From positions 124,001 through 188,000 of the forward strand of contig JACJXH010000004.1 of the NCBI GenBank assembly GCA_020636745.1: a stretch of 64,000 bases of DNA, read 5' to 3'. Origin of the DNA: Lentimicrobiaceae bacterium (GTDB taxonomy: Bacteria > Bacteroidota > Bacteroidia > Bacteroidales > Lentimicrobiaceae). The notes under the pieces were generated by a model that worked only from the letters and a program-made list of their open reading frames with translations, was not told where the DNA came from and did no database searches. Positions 53,274-63,400 of this stretch are shown here, piece by piece. Positions within the stretch are counted from its first letter, which is position 1. Each line of letters begins with the position of its first letter. The translations under genes and the position numbers were made by a program.

Positions 53274-54707
53274 TTAAGCAAGCAGATAGGGCTTTTCTGA
53301 AACAACTTTAAGGATCATCTCCCCAAAAATGGTATTGGCCCATGCAAACCACTTTCTTGTAAAGTCAGCGGGATTATTCCTATGAAATGACTCATGCATG
53401 AAACCAGTACCTGCGTGCGTTTCTTTCAGCATGGAGATGCAATATTTAATTTCTTCATCATCCTGACTGGTCAAGGCGCGCATAATATAGCTTAACGGCC
53501 AGATCATTTCCTTGCCGGTATGCGGCCCTCCCACTCCTTCATATTTTCCGCGTGCAAAATACGGGTTAAATGCGCTCAGCACCAATTTACGCGTATTCTG
53601 ATAAATTTCATCCTCAGGATTCACACCGGCAATATAGGGCAATGAAATAAGGCTGGGCACATTGGCATCATCCATATGCAGAACGCTGCCATAACCATCA
53701 ATCTCATAAGCGTAAACCTTCCCAAACTGAAAATGGTCAACAATGGCATATTTCAACAAGGCTGCATGTACCTCGCCGGCGAGAGCAAGACATTCATCAG
53801 CAAACACCTTATCAGCATAAATTGCATGGCTCATTTCGGCCAGTTGACGCAGCGATTGAACGGCAAAGAAATTAGAAGGCACCAAAAAAGGAAAAATTGT
53901 TCCATCGTCAGATGGCCTGAAAACAGAACAAATAAGCCCCACTGGCCTCACAGGATTACCAAAGCCATTGCCCTGGGCTGTATCGGTTGGTGAAGTAGTT
54001 TTCCGCCTGAACGAGTACGGCCCGACATTTTCCTTGCGCTGCTGCTCTTTAAAGGTTTTAACAATGAGCTTCATGGCTGAAAGCCAGTCGTTGTTAAACG
54101 GAGAAATATTATTGGAAACTTTCCAGTACTGATAAGCCAGCCTTATCACATAACACAATGAATCCACTTCCCATTTGCGTTCGTGAAGTTCGGGTTTCAT
54201 ATCAGTTTCATCTGATTCCCAATAAGAGCCCTCCTGCGCATAATTAAAGGCATTGGCATAAGGGTCGATAAGCACACACTTTGTTTGACGGTTTATTACA
54301 CCCTGAATCAGCGCCGAGAGATGGGCATCGTCATTTACATAAGGAATATAAGGCCACACCTGGGCAGTAGAATCGCGCAACCACATGGCATCAATGTCGC
54401 CTGTAATTACAAAAGTATCAGGTGTTCCATTATTTGTAAAGTGCTTGATTGTTGTATCGAGGGTGTTGGGGAAACAATTTTCAAACATCCAGGCAATTTC
54501 GGGATCGGCAATCTTTGCTTTTGTCCGACTGATAGTTGCCTCAACAGCCTGACTGATAAAGCGACGGTTTTCCAATGAAGGACGCCGGCTAACAAAGGCC
54601 GGGTCGCCCATAAAAATACTTCCAGCCATTGAATCAAAAACATGGCTTACCGACAGACCTGCAACTGCAATGGTGCTTTTACGAATAAAATTTCTGCGCG
54701 AATTCAT
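53274..54707 (-). CDS. Glycoside hydrolase family 125 (exo-alpha-1,6-mannosidase-like)
   Basis: 477 residues. The N-terminus SRRNFIRKSTIAVAG is a twin-arginine (Tat) signal followed by a hydrophobic stretch. The (alpha/alpha)6 domain has the GH125 signature DAMWLRDSTAQVWPYIPYV and QGVINRQTKCVLIDPYANAF, plus GGPHTGKEMIWPLSYIMRAL and FARKWFAWANTIFGE-type FTRKWFAWANTIFGEMIL. GH125 enzymes remove terminal alpha-1,6-mannose from N-glycan-like or mannan oligosaccharides. Its place after a GH13 lipoprotein suggests periplasmic glycan breakdown. Confidence 0.9.
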   Translation of the reverse strand: MNSRRNFIRKSTIAVAGLSVSHVFDSMAGSIFMGDPAFVSRRPSLENRRFISQAVEATISRTKAKIADPEIAWMFENCFPNTLDTTIKHFTNNGTPDTFVITGDIDAMWLRDSTAQVWPYIPYVNDDAHLSALIQGVINRQTKCVLIDPYANAFNYAQEGSYWESDETDMKPELHERKWEVDSLCYVIRLAYQYWKVSNNISPFNNDWLSAMKLIVKTFKEQQRKENVGPYSFRRKTTSPTDTAQGNGFGNPVRPVGLICSVFRPSDDGTIFPFLVPSNFFAVQSLRQLAEMSHAIYADKVFADECLALAGEVHAALLKYAIVDHFQFGKVYAYEIDGYGSVLHMDDANVPSLISLPYIAGVNPEDEIYQNTRKLVLSAFNPYFARGKYEGVGGPHTGKEMIWPLSYIMRALTSQDDEEIKYCISMLKETHAGTGFMHESFHRNNPADFTRKWFAWANTIFGEMILKVVSEKPYLLA

Positions 54708-54743
54708 CAGGTTTACATTTTAAATCCATCAATAAGCAAAAGA

Positions 54744-56609
54744 CTACTCCAATGACAAAATAAAAGACTCGAGAGGTTTTACAACCAAATTTATTTTCCC
54801 TGTTCCTCCCGACACCTTCAACTCAAATTCAGCAGTTTGGTAGAGTTGATCTTTAAGTTTATAGTTGCCATCTTTCAAATTCCAGTCCTGAATAAGCCCT
54901 GCAGGAATCTGAAGTTCATAAATATCGGTGATGGAATCTTTAAAATTGACAATCACCAGCAGTTTTTCATTGTCAGACCAGCGGGCGAAAGAGAAACATT
55001 TGTCGTAATATCCCGAAGTATTTGCCCTGTTATATGAATGAATTTCGCGGTAGTTTCCCATTAAGGCAGAGCTCTTTGCAGTAAAGCCAAGCAATCGTTG
55101 ATAAAAATCGCGCAGCGCCTTTTCATCATCAGAAAGCAGACCTCCGTCAAAAGCACCATTGTTCATCCACCGTTGATGAGCAGGCACGCCCCAGTAATCG
55201 AAAATGGTGGTGCGGGTTGCACTTCCAAAGCCAGCGTTTCCGTCGCCGGGCTCACCCACTTCCTGTCCGAAATAAATCATGGTGGGCGCACTGCTAATGG
55301 TTGCACTAAGCACCATGGCAGGTTTCCCTTTGGCTGCATTTCCTGCAAAAGCAGGACTTGCCAGACGCTGCTCATCATGATTTTCGAGAAAATGAAGCAT
55401 ATGATGCTCAATATCAGCCAAACCGCTTTGAATAGCAGCCAGGTGGTCGGCCGAGCCATGCCCCTGAATAATATGTTTGAGCGTATCGTAAAGTTCAACT
55501 TTATCGTAGAGATAATCCATTTTACCCTTGCGGATATAATCGCGATAGAGAGATGGGTTATAAACTTCGGCCAGCAAGAAGGCATCAGGATTGGCATTTT
55601 TGATTGAGGCATTCAAAAAGCTCCAGAACTCAACCGGCACCATTTCGGCCATATCGAAACGAAAGCCGTCGACGCCAAACTGAAGCCAATACAAAGCTAT
55701 ATCGCGAAATTTAAGCCAACTGTCCGGCACGTCCTTATCCTTCCAGAAAGCAAAATGCTCAGCAACCGGTTTATCTTCAAATCCGGCAGGCAGCAAATCA
55801 AAATCATATGAACCATCAGGTTTTACCCCATAATTAATCTTGACCGTTTCATACCAGTCATAAAAGTGCGGCTGCGCCATTCTCGAGCCGTTTCCTGTCC
55901 ATTTAGCAGGGTTTTCGTCAAATTTTCCATCAGCCAATGGGTGAACTTCTCCTCCCAGAGGCTTATATCCATCAAGTGGTTCAGGCACTCTGAACGGTTG
56001 ACCCGGAATGTAATAGAAGTTGTTGTTGCGGGCATACTCCACTGAAGTATCATCCGAAGAGCCAAAGCCTGGATTTCCGGAAGGGTCGGACACCGAATGG
56101 TAACCCCGGGCCACATGATTGGGAACAATATCGATGATAACTTTCATCCCATGACGGTGTGTCCGTTCAATCAGCGCCCTGAATTCTTCAAGTCTTTTAG
56201 CAGGATCGACAGCCAAATCGGGATTAACATTATAATAATCCTTAACTGCATAAGGCGAACCGGCCCGGCCTTTTACCACATCAGGATCATCATTGCTGAT
56301 ACCATAAGCAGTATAATCGCGTATCAGTGCATGATGAGGAACACCGGTATACCAGATATGGGAAACGCCCAACGATTTGATTTCATCAAGCGCTTTATCA
56401 GTAAAATCATTGAATTTGCCTACGCCATTTTCCTCTATGGTTCCCCAGGGTTTATTTGTTGTGTTGGTATTCCCAAAAAGGCGGGTAAATACCTGATAAA
56501 CCACTACTTTTTTATTCTCCATTGGTTTATTGTTACTTTTCTTTTCAACATTACACGACAGCAGAAGCACCGGCAGTATCACCAGCCACATCCTTTTTAA
56601 CGATCTCAT
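54744..56609 (-). CDS. GH13 alpha-amylase-family lipoprotein
   Basis: 621 residues. The signal ends in a lipobox (VLLLSCNVEKK), so the protein is probably a lipoprotein. The TIM barrel has region I VIIDIVPNHVARGYHSV, region II GVDGFRFDMAEMV (nucleophile Asp319), region III FLLAEVYNPS (acid/base Glu348) and region IV FLENHDEQRL (Asp412). A beta-sandwich C-terminal domain follows. It hydrolyses or rearranges alpha-glucans; exact specificity is uncertain. It heads the operon with GH125 and the isochorismatase-like gene. Confidence 0.9.
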   Translation of the reverse strand: MRSLKRMWLVILPVLLLSCNVEKKSNNKPMENKKVVVYQVFTRLFGNTNTTNKPWGTIEENGVGKFNDFTDKALDEIKSLGVSHIWYTGVPHHALIRDYTAYGISNDDPDVVKGRAGSPYAVKDYYNVNPDLAVDPAKRLEEFRALIERTHRHGMKVIIDIVPNHVARGYHSVSDPSGNPGFGSSDDTSVEYARNNNFYYIPGQPFRVPEPLDGYKPLGGEVHPLADGKFDENPAKWTGNGSRMAQPHFYDWYETVKINYGVKPDGSYDFDLLPAGFEDKPVAEHFAFWKDKDVPDSWLKFRDIALYWLQFGVDGFRFDMAEMVPVEFWSFLNASIKNANPDAFLLAEVYNPSLYRDYIRKGKMDYLYDKVELYDTLKHIIQGHGSADHLAAIQSGLADIEHHMLHFLENHDEQRLASPAFAGNAAKGKPAMVLSATISSAPTMIYFGQEVGEPGDGNAGFGSATRTTIFDYWGVPAHQRWMNNGAFDGGLLSDDEKALRDFYQRLLGFTAKSSALMGNYREIHSYNRANTSGYYDKCFSFARWSDNEKLLVIVNFKDSITDIYELQIPAGLIQDWNLKDGNYKLKDQLYQTAEFELKVSGGTGKINLVVKPLESFILSLE

Positions 56610-56652
56610 ATATTTTACAGCTTGGAGTTTTCAGAATCGGGAAAATGAAACT

Positions 56653-56660
56653 CAAAGATA
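56653..56660 (-). promoter_or_regulatory. -7 element TATCTTTG of the GH13-GH125 operon
   Basis: Exact TAnnTTTG match on the minus strand, 43 bases before the GH13 ATG. No clear TTG lies at the expected spacing. Confidence 0.5.
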
Positions 56661-56791
56661 TTGATTTATACCATTCACACCTTGTATTCAACCCAACATC
56701 GGCTGCACAACGCATAGCAATCTGCCACATCCGGCTATCAATCAATCACATAGCAGCAGATACAAATACAGTCTGAAAAAAACGCCGATAT

Positions 56792-56848
56792 GACCAACAC
56801 ATAGCCAGGCGACTTCACAAAACGAAACGGGCCGGGTATGTGCTGGTC
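56792..56848 (-). terminator. Putative terminator after the TonB-dependent receptor
   Basis: 12-base arms GACCAACACATA / TATGTGCTGGTC (one wobble pair as RNA) separated by 33 bases. On the minus strand a run of seven U lies 9 bases beyond the stem, which makes it a loose intrinsic terminator. Confidence 0.45.
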
Positions 56849-56887
56849 AATACCATGGTCAAGAACTTATTAAAAAAGTTTACAGCG

Positions 56888-58942
56888 TTAAAAGGCAAGT
56901 TTATACTTCACTCCGGCCACAATCCATCGGCCAGGCTGAGGTACATTGGCATGGTCAAACACTTCGCTATTAAGCACATTTGAGCCATCAATATAAATCT
57001 GAAATTGCTTCAGATTATAAAACACCTTAGCACTTACCAGCCAAACAGGCTTATAGGAAACTTCCTCCACAAAAGCGCCATTATCAAACGGCAGATAGCC
57101 ACCTGCCCTGTCCTGCCATGAAGCTTTGAGCTCAAAACCACTATGATATGTAACACGATGATTAAGACTAAAATCGAGTTTATGCCGCAAATTATCAAGC
57201 ACATAAAGCGAGGTGAATCCATCGCTCTTTTTATCTGATTCGAGCCAGGTATAATCTATACGGAAACGTTGGGCAATATTTGAAACAGCTGTATTCCGTC
57301 CGAATGGAAGTTCAATTCCCAACTCAACGCCGCTGATATTCACTTCGGTCAGGTTGAGGCTTCTCCATTTTTCGTCGCCCGGAAATTTAGCCCAGTCAAT
57401 CATATTTCTACCCCAGCGACGAAAAACAGCCAATTCGAAATGCAGTCGGTTGACCATACCCTTTAATCCGGTTTCAAGTGAAATGGCCTCTTCGGGCTTT
57501 AAATCAGGATTTCCGATATTGGTGGGCCCGCTGTAAAACAAATCGGTAAAAGTGGGCAAACGTAAAGTACGATTGCCCGTTGCATACCAGCGTACATGAG
57601 TATTTACCTGGTAGCCTAAGTCAATACCCGGATAAAGGCTGACTCCGCCAGGGATTGACTGATTAAAATGCACCAGCATTCCGGCCGAAACAGAAAACTT
57701 TTGCAGGTAATATGCCTGTTCAGCCATCAGACTCAGACTTTCGCGCTGGTATGAACGGGTAAATTGCGCACCCGGCTCGCCAGGAACTGCCAAAGGTGCA
57801 GCCAGTTCATTGCCCAGCACATTACTAAAAATATGCTCAAAGCGATAATCAAGGCCTACAGAAGTTTTGCCTGATTGACCGGTTTTCAACCAGTTGAGTG
57901 AAGCGCCTGCCACATCGGTCATATGATAATTATGGCCTGAGTACCAGGAAGGAGCTTCGCTGCGAAACAGTTCAAACCTATCGTGATGTCTGCGCCAGTA
58001 AATGACAGGCTTGAGGTTGATTTTGCCGGAAGGCAAAAATTTTAGTGCCAGAAACTCCGAACGGGTTTGCTCAAACTGGTCAGGATACTTAGGCGTATAA
58101 AAGCTATTGGCACCAAAAGCCCTGACAGTGTAGCCACCCTGCAAATCGAACGAAGCATTTCCTGCTGGAATAAAACCGCGATAGTACAGATTGGCATTCT
58201 TAAAGTCAGTATTTCTGATGTAGCCATCACTTTGGGCAACATTGAGACCAACAAAGTGGTGTATTTTACCAGTGCCGGCAGCAAGTGAGGCTGAAGCACG
58301 GGCAAATCCGTACTGGCCGCCGCTCACAGAAACATTCAACTCGCGTTGAGCAGGCTCTCCTGTAATGATATTGATAACGCCATTGAAAGCATTGGGCCCG
58401 AAAATTCTGGCACCGGGCCCCTGCAACACCTCAATGCGCTGAATAGAAGAAAGGTCAACCGGAAGATTGAGGTTGTGATGACCTGTTTGCGGGTCACTGA
58501 TGTTGACCCCATTGATAAGAATTAAAGTCTGATCGAAATTCCCGCCTCTGATGCTAACATCGGCCTGCATACCGAACGGCCCGCGCTGCCTGATATCGAC
58601 TCCGCGCAGATGTTCGAGCAAACCGGCAACATCAGTTGCAGGCGCCTGCTCAATTTCGGCACGGGTGATAACCTGAACCACACGCATCAACTGCGACTGA
58701 ACCACGGGGGCTCTTTGCGCGCTGACAACCACTTCGCTGAGCTCGAGCTCACTTTCGGTGGCGGTAGTCCGGCTGCTGTCGGGTTGCTCCTGGGTATAAC
58801 CGGGCAACACCAGAATGGAATACGACAGACTTAACACGCCAATGCGAATGGTACGCCCCAGACTATTGAACACCGCATAAGATTTACGTGTCCATTGTCT
58901 GAAACATACAGCATTGATTTTGTTTAGCTGTAGTTTTTCCAT
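56888..58942 (-). CDS. TonB-dependent receptor, BtuB-like
   Basis: 684 residues. The N-terminus carries an extended leader (MEKLQLNKINAVCFRQWTRK, then a hydrophobic segment), seen in Bacteroidota BtuB-like receptors. The plug domain includes LSEVVVSAQRAPVV, DVSIRGGNFDQTLILINGV, HHNLNLPVDLSSIQRIEVL and QGPGARIFGPNAFNGVINII. The barrel follows to the terminal aromatic Phe in VAGVKYKLAF. It imports a scarce ligand across the outer membrane using TonB energy; cobalamin is plausible from similarity. No cobalamin riboswitch or SusD partner is present. Confidence 0.88.
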   Translation of the reverse strand: MEKLQLNKINAVCFRQWTRKSYAVFNSLGRTIRIGVLSLSYSILVLPGYTQEQPDSSRTTATESELELSEVVVSAQRAPVVQSQLMRVVQVITRAEIEQAPATDVAGLLEHLRGVDIRQRGPFGMQADVSIRGGNFDQTLILINGVNISDPQTGHHNLNLPVDLSSIQRIEVLQGPGARIFGPNAFNGVINIITGEPAQRELNVSVSGGQYGFARASASLAAGTGKIHHFVGLNVAQSDGYIRNTDFKNANLYYRGFIPAGNASFDLQGGYTVRAFGANSFYTPKYPDQFEQTRSEFLALKFLPSGKINLKPVIYWRRHHDRFELFRSEAPSWYSGHNYHMTDVAGASLNWLKTGQSGKTSVGLDYRFEHIFSNVLGNELAAPLAVPGEPGAQFTRSYQRESLSLMAEQAYYLQKFSVSAGMLVHFNQSIPGGVSLYPGIDLGYQVNTHVRWYATGNRTLRLPTFTDLFYSGPTNIGNPDLKPEEAISLETGLKGMVNRLHFELAVFRRWGRNMIDWAKFPGDEKWRSLNLTEVNISGVELGIELPFGRNTAVSNIAQRFRIDYTWLESDKKSDGFTSLYVLDNLRHKLDFSLNHRVTYHSGFELKASWQDRAGGYLPFDNGAFVEEVSYKPVWLVSAKVFYNLKQFQIYIDGSNVLNSEVFDHANVPQPGRWIVAGVKYKLAF

Positions 58943-58975
58943 TTTTAAATTTGGTTAAAGTTTTAATTGAGGGCG

Positions 58976-58983
58976 CAAAGGTA
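58976..58983 (-). promoter_or_regulatory. -7 element TACCTTTG of the TonB-dependent receptor gene
   Basis: Exact TAnnTTTG on the minus strand, 33 bases before ATG 58942. The upstream element is not clear. The short leader leaves no room for a riboswitch. Confidence 0.55.
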
Positions 58984-59051
58984 GGAAATGAAAACAAATC
59001 AGCTGAACAAAAATAGCAAATCAATACGCGGCATCTCACCTTACAATCAAA

Positions 59052-59080
59052 AACAGGGATGCAAATCCTGCATCCCTGTT
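59052..59080 (-). terminator. GAPDH gene terminator
   Basis: Perfect 12-bp arms AACAGGGATGCA / TGCATCCCTGTT with a 5-base loop, followed by UUUUU on the minus strand, just after the stop codon at 59111. Confidence 0.9.
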
Positions 59081-59110
59081 CATTCAGCAACAATGATTAA
59101 AAAGCACTGA

Positions 59111-60358
59111 TTACATCTTTTTGTCGACATACTCGGTTAATTTTCCGAGCATATTTACATAGCTTCCGAACTCATTATCGTACCATCCAAAAATTTTGGC
59201 GTGGCACACCGGAATCATCACATCCTGTGCAAGCTCAATACCAAAGTTTCGGAGTAAAGCCGGATTAAGCGCCATAAAACCGGTGCGTGTATGCGTTTCG
59301 ACTCCCTCAATAACAACAGCAGCCTTGCGTCCGATAATATCAGCCGAAACATTTTGCTTTTCGCTGAACTCGAGCAAACCTTCAAGCGGGCCGTTGGCAG
59401 CCTGTTGGTAGATGCGGTTCAGAAATTCGCGGGTTACCACCGGATCGCCGATTTCGTTGAGTGGCGAATGGAAGGTAATGTTTAAAATAATCAGGCTGGC
59501 GGTATTGGTAGGAATACGCACTGAGTCGGCCATAAAGCCCACCCTTTGAATTTCGGGCAAGATCACTTCAAGGGCTTTGGCAGCACCAGTAGAGGTTATG
59601 ATAATGTTGTTAAAAACCGATCGGCTTTTGCGCAGGTCAGAAGTACCGGCAGAAGGCACAGAATCGAGAATACTTTGTGTGCTTGTTGAAGCATGAATGG
59701 TAGACATGGACGCAGTAAGAATATTTGAAGTCTCAGCATTATCGAGCAGTGGCTTCATCATATGCGACAGTCCGGTAGTGGTACAACTGGCGGCAGAAAT
59801 CACATGATGTTTTCTTACATCAAAATCGAGGTGATTGATACCATAAACCATCATAGAGGCATCGCCCGGCATTTTAAGGGTAGAATCCTTGATTTTGAAA
59901 GGGGCACTGGCAATGACCTTTTCGGCGCCAGCTTCCAGATGGCCACGCAGGCTTCCTTTGGCATGATCGGCAGGGATGGTAGGGTCAAGAAAAGCGCCGG
60001 TACAGTCCACAACCAGCCTAACGTTATGCTCCGCCCAGTTGATGTCACGCGGATTGCGGGCTGTAGTCAGAAACTGAACAGGCATACCGTCAATTTCAAC
60101 CAGAAAGTTGGCGGCATCCACGACCTTGATTTCACATTTCTTGCCTGAGTAACCATAAAGAAATTTGGTTAAAGAGCCATAAGTAGAATCATTTTCGATG
60201 TTATGAATAAGTGAATCAAGACTTTTTCCAACACCTCTTCCCACATTCACTACTATACCGCCAAAATGTTTGTTGAGCAAATGATTCCATAATGTAAGTT
60301 TACCTATACGACCAGCTCCGTTGATACCCAGCAGGTTCCTTCCGTTTACTTTTTGCAT
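59111..60358 (-). CDS. Divergent glyceraldehyde-3-phosphate dehydrogenase
   Basis: 415 residues against about 335 for classical GAPDH. The Rossmann start GINGAGRIGKLTLWN, VVDCTGAFLDP, the active-site AASCTTTGLSHMMKPL (Cys192), STIHASTSTQSILD (His222) and IITSTGAAKALEVILPEI establish the family. Departures are SCTTTG in place of SCTTNC, VVNVGRGVGKSLDS where the NAD-specific Asp normally lies, and RIPTNTAS in place of RVPTPNVS. It probably oxidises or reduces a triose-phosphate-like aldehyde, perhaps with NADP. Own terminator; 56 bases downstream of the PEP-synthase-like gene. Confidence 0.85.
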   Translation of the reverse strand: MQKVNGRNLLGINGAGRIGKLTLWNHLLNKHFGGIVVNVGRGVGKSLDSLIHNIENDSTYGSLTKFLYGYSGKKCEIKVVDAANFLVEIDGMPVQFLTTARNPRDINWAEHNVRLVVDCTGAFLDPTIPADHAKGSLRGHLEAGAEKVIASAPFKIKDSTLKMPGDASMMVYGINHLDFDVRKHHVISAASCTTTGLSHMMKPLLDNAETSNILTASMSTIHASTSTQSILDSVPSAGTSDLRKSRSVFNNIIITSTGAAKALEVILPEIQRVGFMADSVRIPTNTASLIILNITFHSPLNEIGDPVVTREFLNRIYQQAANGPLEGLLEFSEKQNVSADIIGRKAAVVIEGVETHTRTGFMALNPALLRNFGIELAQDVMIPVCHAKIFGWYDNEFGSYVNMLGKLTEYVDKKM

Positions 60359-60414
60359 AATCTCTGGTTTTTTATAAAATTTTAGCCACCTTCAAAAAGG
60401 CTGCAATATACGAA

Positions 60415-63400
60415 TTACATGATTTCTGCCAGTTTTACGGGGTAATTCCCCATATAAAAATTACCAAGATTTCCGTCAATGGCAATTTTATCGCCTGAGC
60501 GGAGAATATGCCCGTTGATGGAGCAGGTTTTGTCCTTTTCATTAACCACCAGTTCGGTACAATTAACCACACATGTTTTGTCAAGCCTTACTGCTGTAAC
60601 TGCAGCATGTGAGGTAGCGCCTCCCCTGGCTGTAATCAGTCCGTTGCAGGTAAAAATCATTCCTATATCGTCAGGCACGGTATCGGGCCGAATTAAAATC
60701 TTGTTATCGGGCAGGGTTTCAAACTTCTTCAGGTCATCCATGTCAAAGGCCAGAATACCATTCATAACGCCCTTGCCCAGGCCAATTCCACGGCCCAGCA
60801 ATTTCATATCGCTCACTTTGCTTGTAAACACATAGGTCATATCAGGCTTTTTGATTTCCTGGTCGCGTGTTTGCAAAATAAACAGATCTTCCGGGTCTTC
60901 GCTTTCAAAGGTGAACTCAATTTCCTGATGACTGAATCCGTGTGTTTCGGTCAAATCTTCGGCGATTTGTCGCAGGCGATTATATATTTCGGGGAATGCA
61001 CTCTGCAAAGAAACGCCTTTATCGCCAAACATTTTTTTGCGCTGACGTTCGGCCACCGGCCATGGATGAACCAATCCTGCAACAATATCCTCTCCCTGAC
61101 TGCACAAGGTAAAATCGCCATATAAATGAATGCCGGGTTGTTCAAGATCCGGAGCATGGGTAAACAGCACACCGGTGCCAGAAGTACGATGCAGATTACC
61201 CAACACCATTTTCTGAACAATAACAGCAGTGCCCCATTCATCAGCAATCTGCAGGTAATCGCGGTAAACCTGTGCACGTTCGCTTGACCACGACTGCAAC
61301 ACATTTGAAATCACCTGTTTCAGCTGTTCATAAGGCTCGGCTTTAAAATGAATGCTGTGACGCTGCAAAATTTCCTTGTAAGCAAAGGCAATTTCGCGCA
61401 TCTGAGCCGGTTTAAAATCAATTTTCTGACTGATACCATACCGGATTTTAAAATCAATCATCACCTGGTCAAACTCGTCGCGCGATACTCCATAGGCCAT
61501 ACCCCAGCTCTGCAAAAACCTGCGGTAGCAATCCCATGAAGTCCAGCCAAAGTTAGGCTGGCGGCTGAGCGCTTCTACTATATCATCATTCAGTCCCACA
61601 TTCAGGTAAGTATTCATGGCACCGGGCATCGAAATAGCTGTACCCGACCTGACAGAGAGCATCAGCGGATTGGCCGGGTTGCCAAATTGCTGTCCGGTAA
61701 GTTTCTCAAGCCCGGCCACCTGACGGTTAATCATCTGGTCAAGCTCCTTATCGATATATGGGTTTTGCAAAATAGCTTCGCGACGCCTGAAAACTTCAGT
61801 TGTGATTACAAACCCCGGAGGGATAGGGAAGCCAAGCAAAAACAGCTTTTTAAGAAAATAAGCTTTTGAGCCAAGAAAAATCTGGTTATCCATTTCAGGG
61901 GTTTCGCGGTAGAGCGACGAAATAACCAAATCGGTATTGTATGACATGATGCTTCGGATGGTATCTTCAGGATAATCGTCAACCATTTGCCTGAAAGACC
62001 CCAGAATACGCGTTATAAACCCATCGAGTTGCTGCACCATAAATGCAGAAGAAAGCATTTCGCGGTAGAACTGCTCCGATTTTCTTACCAAAAACTGCTT
62101 GCCCCCTACCCCGTCTGACTTCATCTCATCGGGAAACAACTGAGGAATCACTACTTTAAGCTGCCGATCATAATTCCGGAGAAAATACTTACTGATAATT
62201 TCGCGAACGCTGCTTAACATAAACTGCAGGATGTTGATATACTGACCTACAGAAAAACTGGCAGAATTCAGACTGAACCTAAACATTTTCAGGTTTGAGT
62301 TATAACCCTGATCACTGATACCGTCAAGTTCAAGTCCTTCGCGGAATAGTTCAAGAACCAGATAAATCCTCCGGAGTGTTTTGGCCGTAATATAATCGAG
62401 GTTAATACTGCTGATAAGTTGCTCCATTAAACCAGCCGCTACTTTTTCGAGTCTGAAAATCAGGCCCAGGGCTTCAAATTTGGGTTCACGGTATTTTCCG
62501 TACATGCTGGGAATACCAATGGCAATATGCCGTTTGTGATAAATATCCTCCCATCCTTCGGTTTTCTCATCGTTCATAATAATGGTGTTCAGCCTTCGCA
62601 TAAAATTAAACACCTGCCTTAACGAACGGTCGGGATTATTGCGTTCCAGCACACCCAGCAATCCATCAATATCAGTTTGATTAAAGAAACTGAATTTACG
62701 CAGCAGCATACCGAGATTCACTGTATTGAAAGAGTATTTTTCACGAAGCAACTCCATCAGCCTGAAGATATAATACAAGCGTTGCTTATCCAGGGTATTG
62801 TCAGAATTCAGTGCATCCAACTGTTTACGCAGCTTGTCAGATGGGATATTCATCAAATCTTCGGGTCCTGAATGTGTAGCCTGGCAAAGCTCAATCATCA
62901 ATGCATTGATTCCAGTAAACCACATAGAGTCAAGCGACATACTGAGCTTTACGTCTTCAGGCAGTTTTTTGTCGAGCAAATCAGAGTTTCCGTCGTACCA
63001 GTACCGCATAATATTGCCGGTGAGCTCAATATGAGTATTGTTGCTTTCGGTATGCACCTGCTTGCGCAGAAAATGGATAAGCCTGTCGTTGCGGTGCGAC
63101 AATTCATCCATTGCTGTGGTAACTTCGCGCAGTTCGCCTTCGGCTCCAATCTCATTAAAATAAACCGGAAAAATTCTTGCCAGTTGTTTGATATGTTTGA
63201 AAATTGGCCGGATATCGGAGTTAAGCAGGGCTGTTACATCGCGTTGAAACAGGTCGGTATCAGAAACAAATACCCCGCCAAGCCGCAAGTGAATAATGAG
63301 CGCCGACAACAAATCGCGGAAAGTAAGCGGCGAATATTCAATCAGCTCCATCCAAACGCGCACATTTTTAATGTGGTATTCGTTTACTGCCAGTTGCCAG

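Noticed and set aside
58943..59051. Cobalamin riboswitch upstream of the BtuB-like receptor
   Set aside because: The leader after the -7 box is about 30 bases; there is no space and no B12-box-like sequence.
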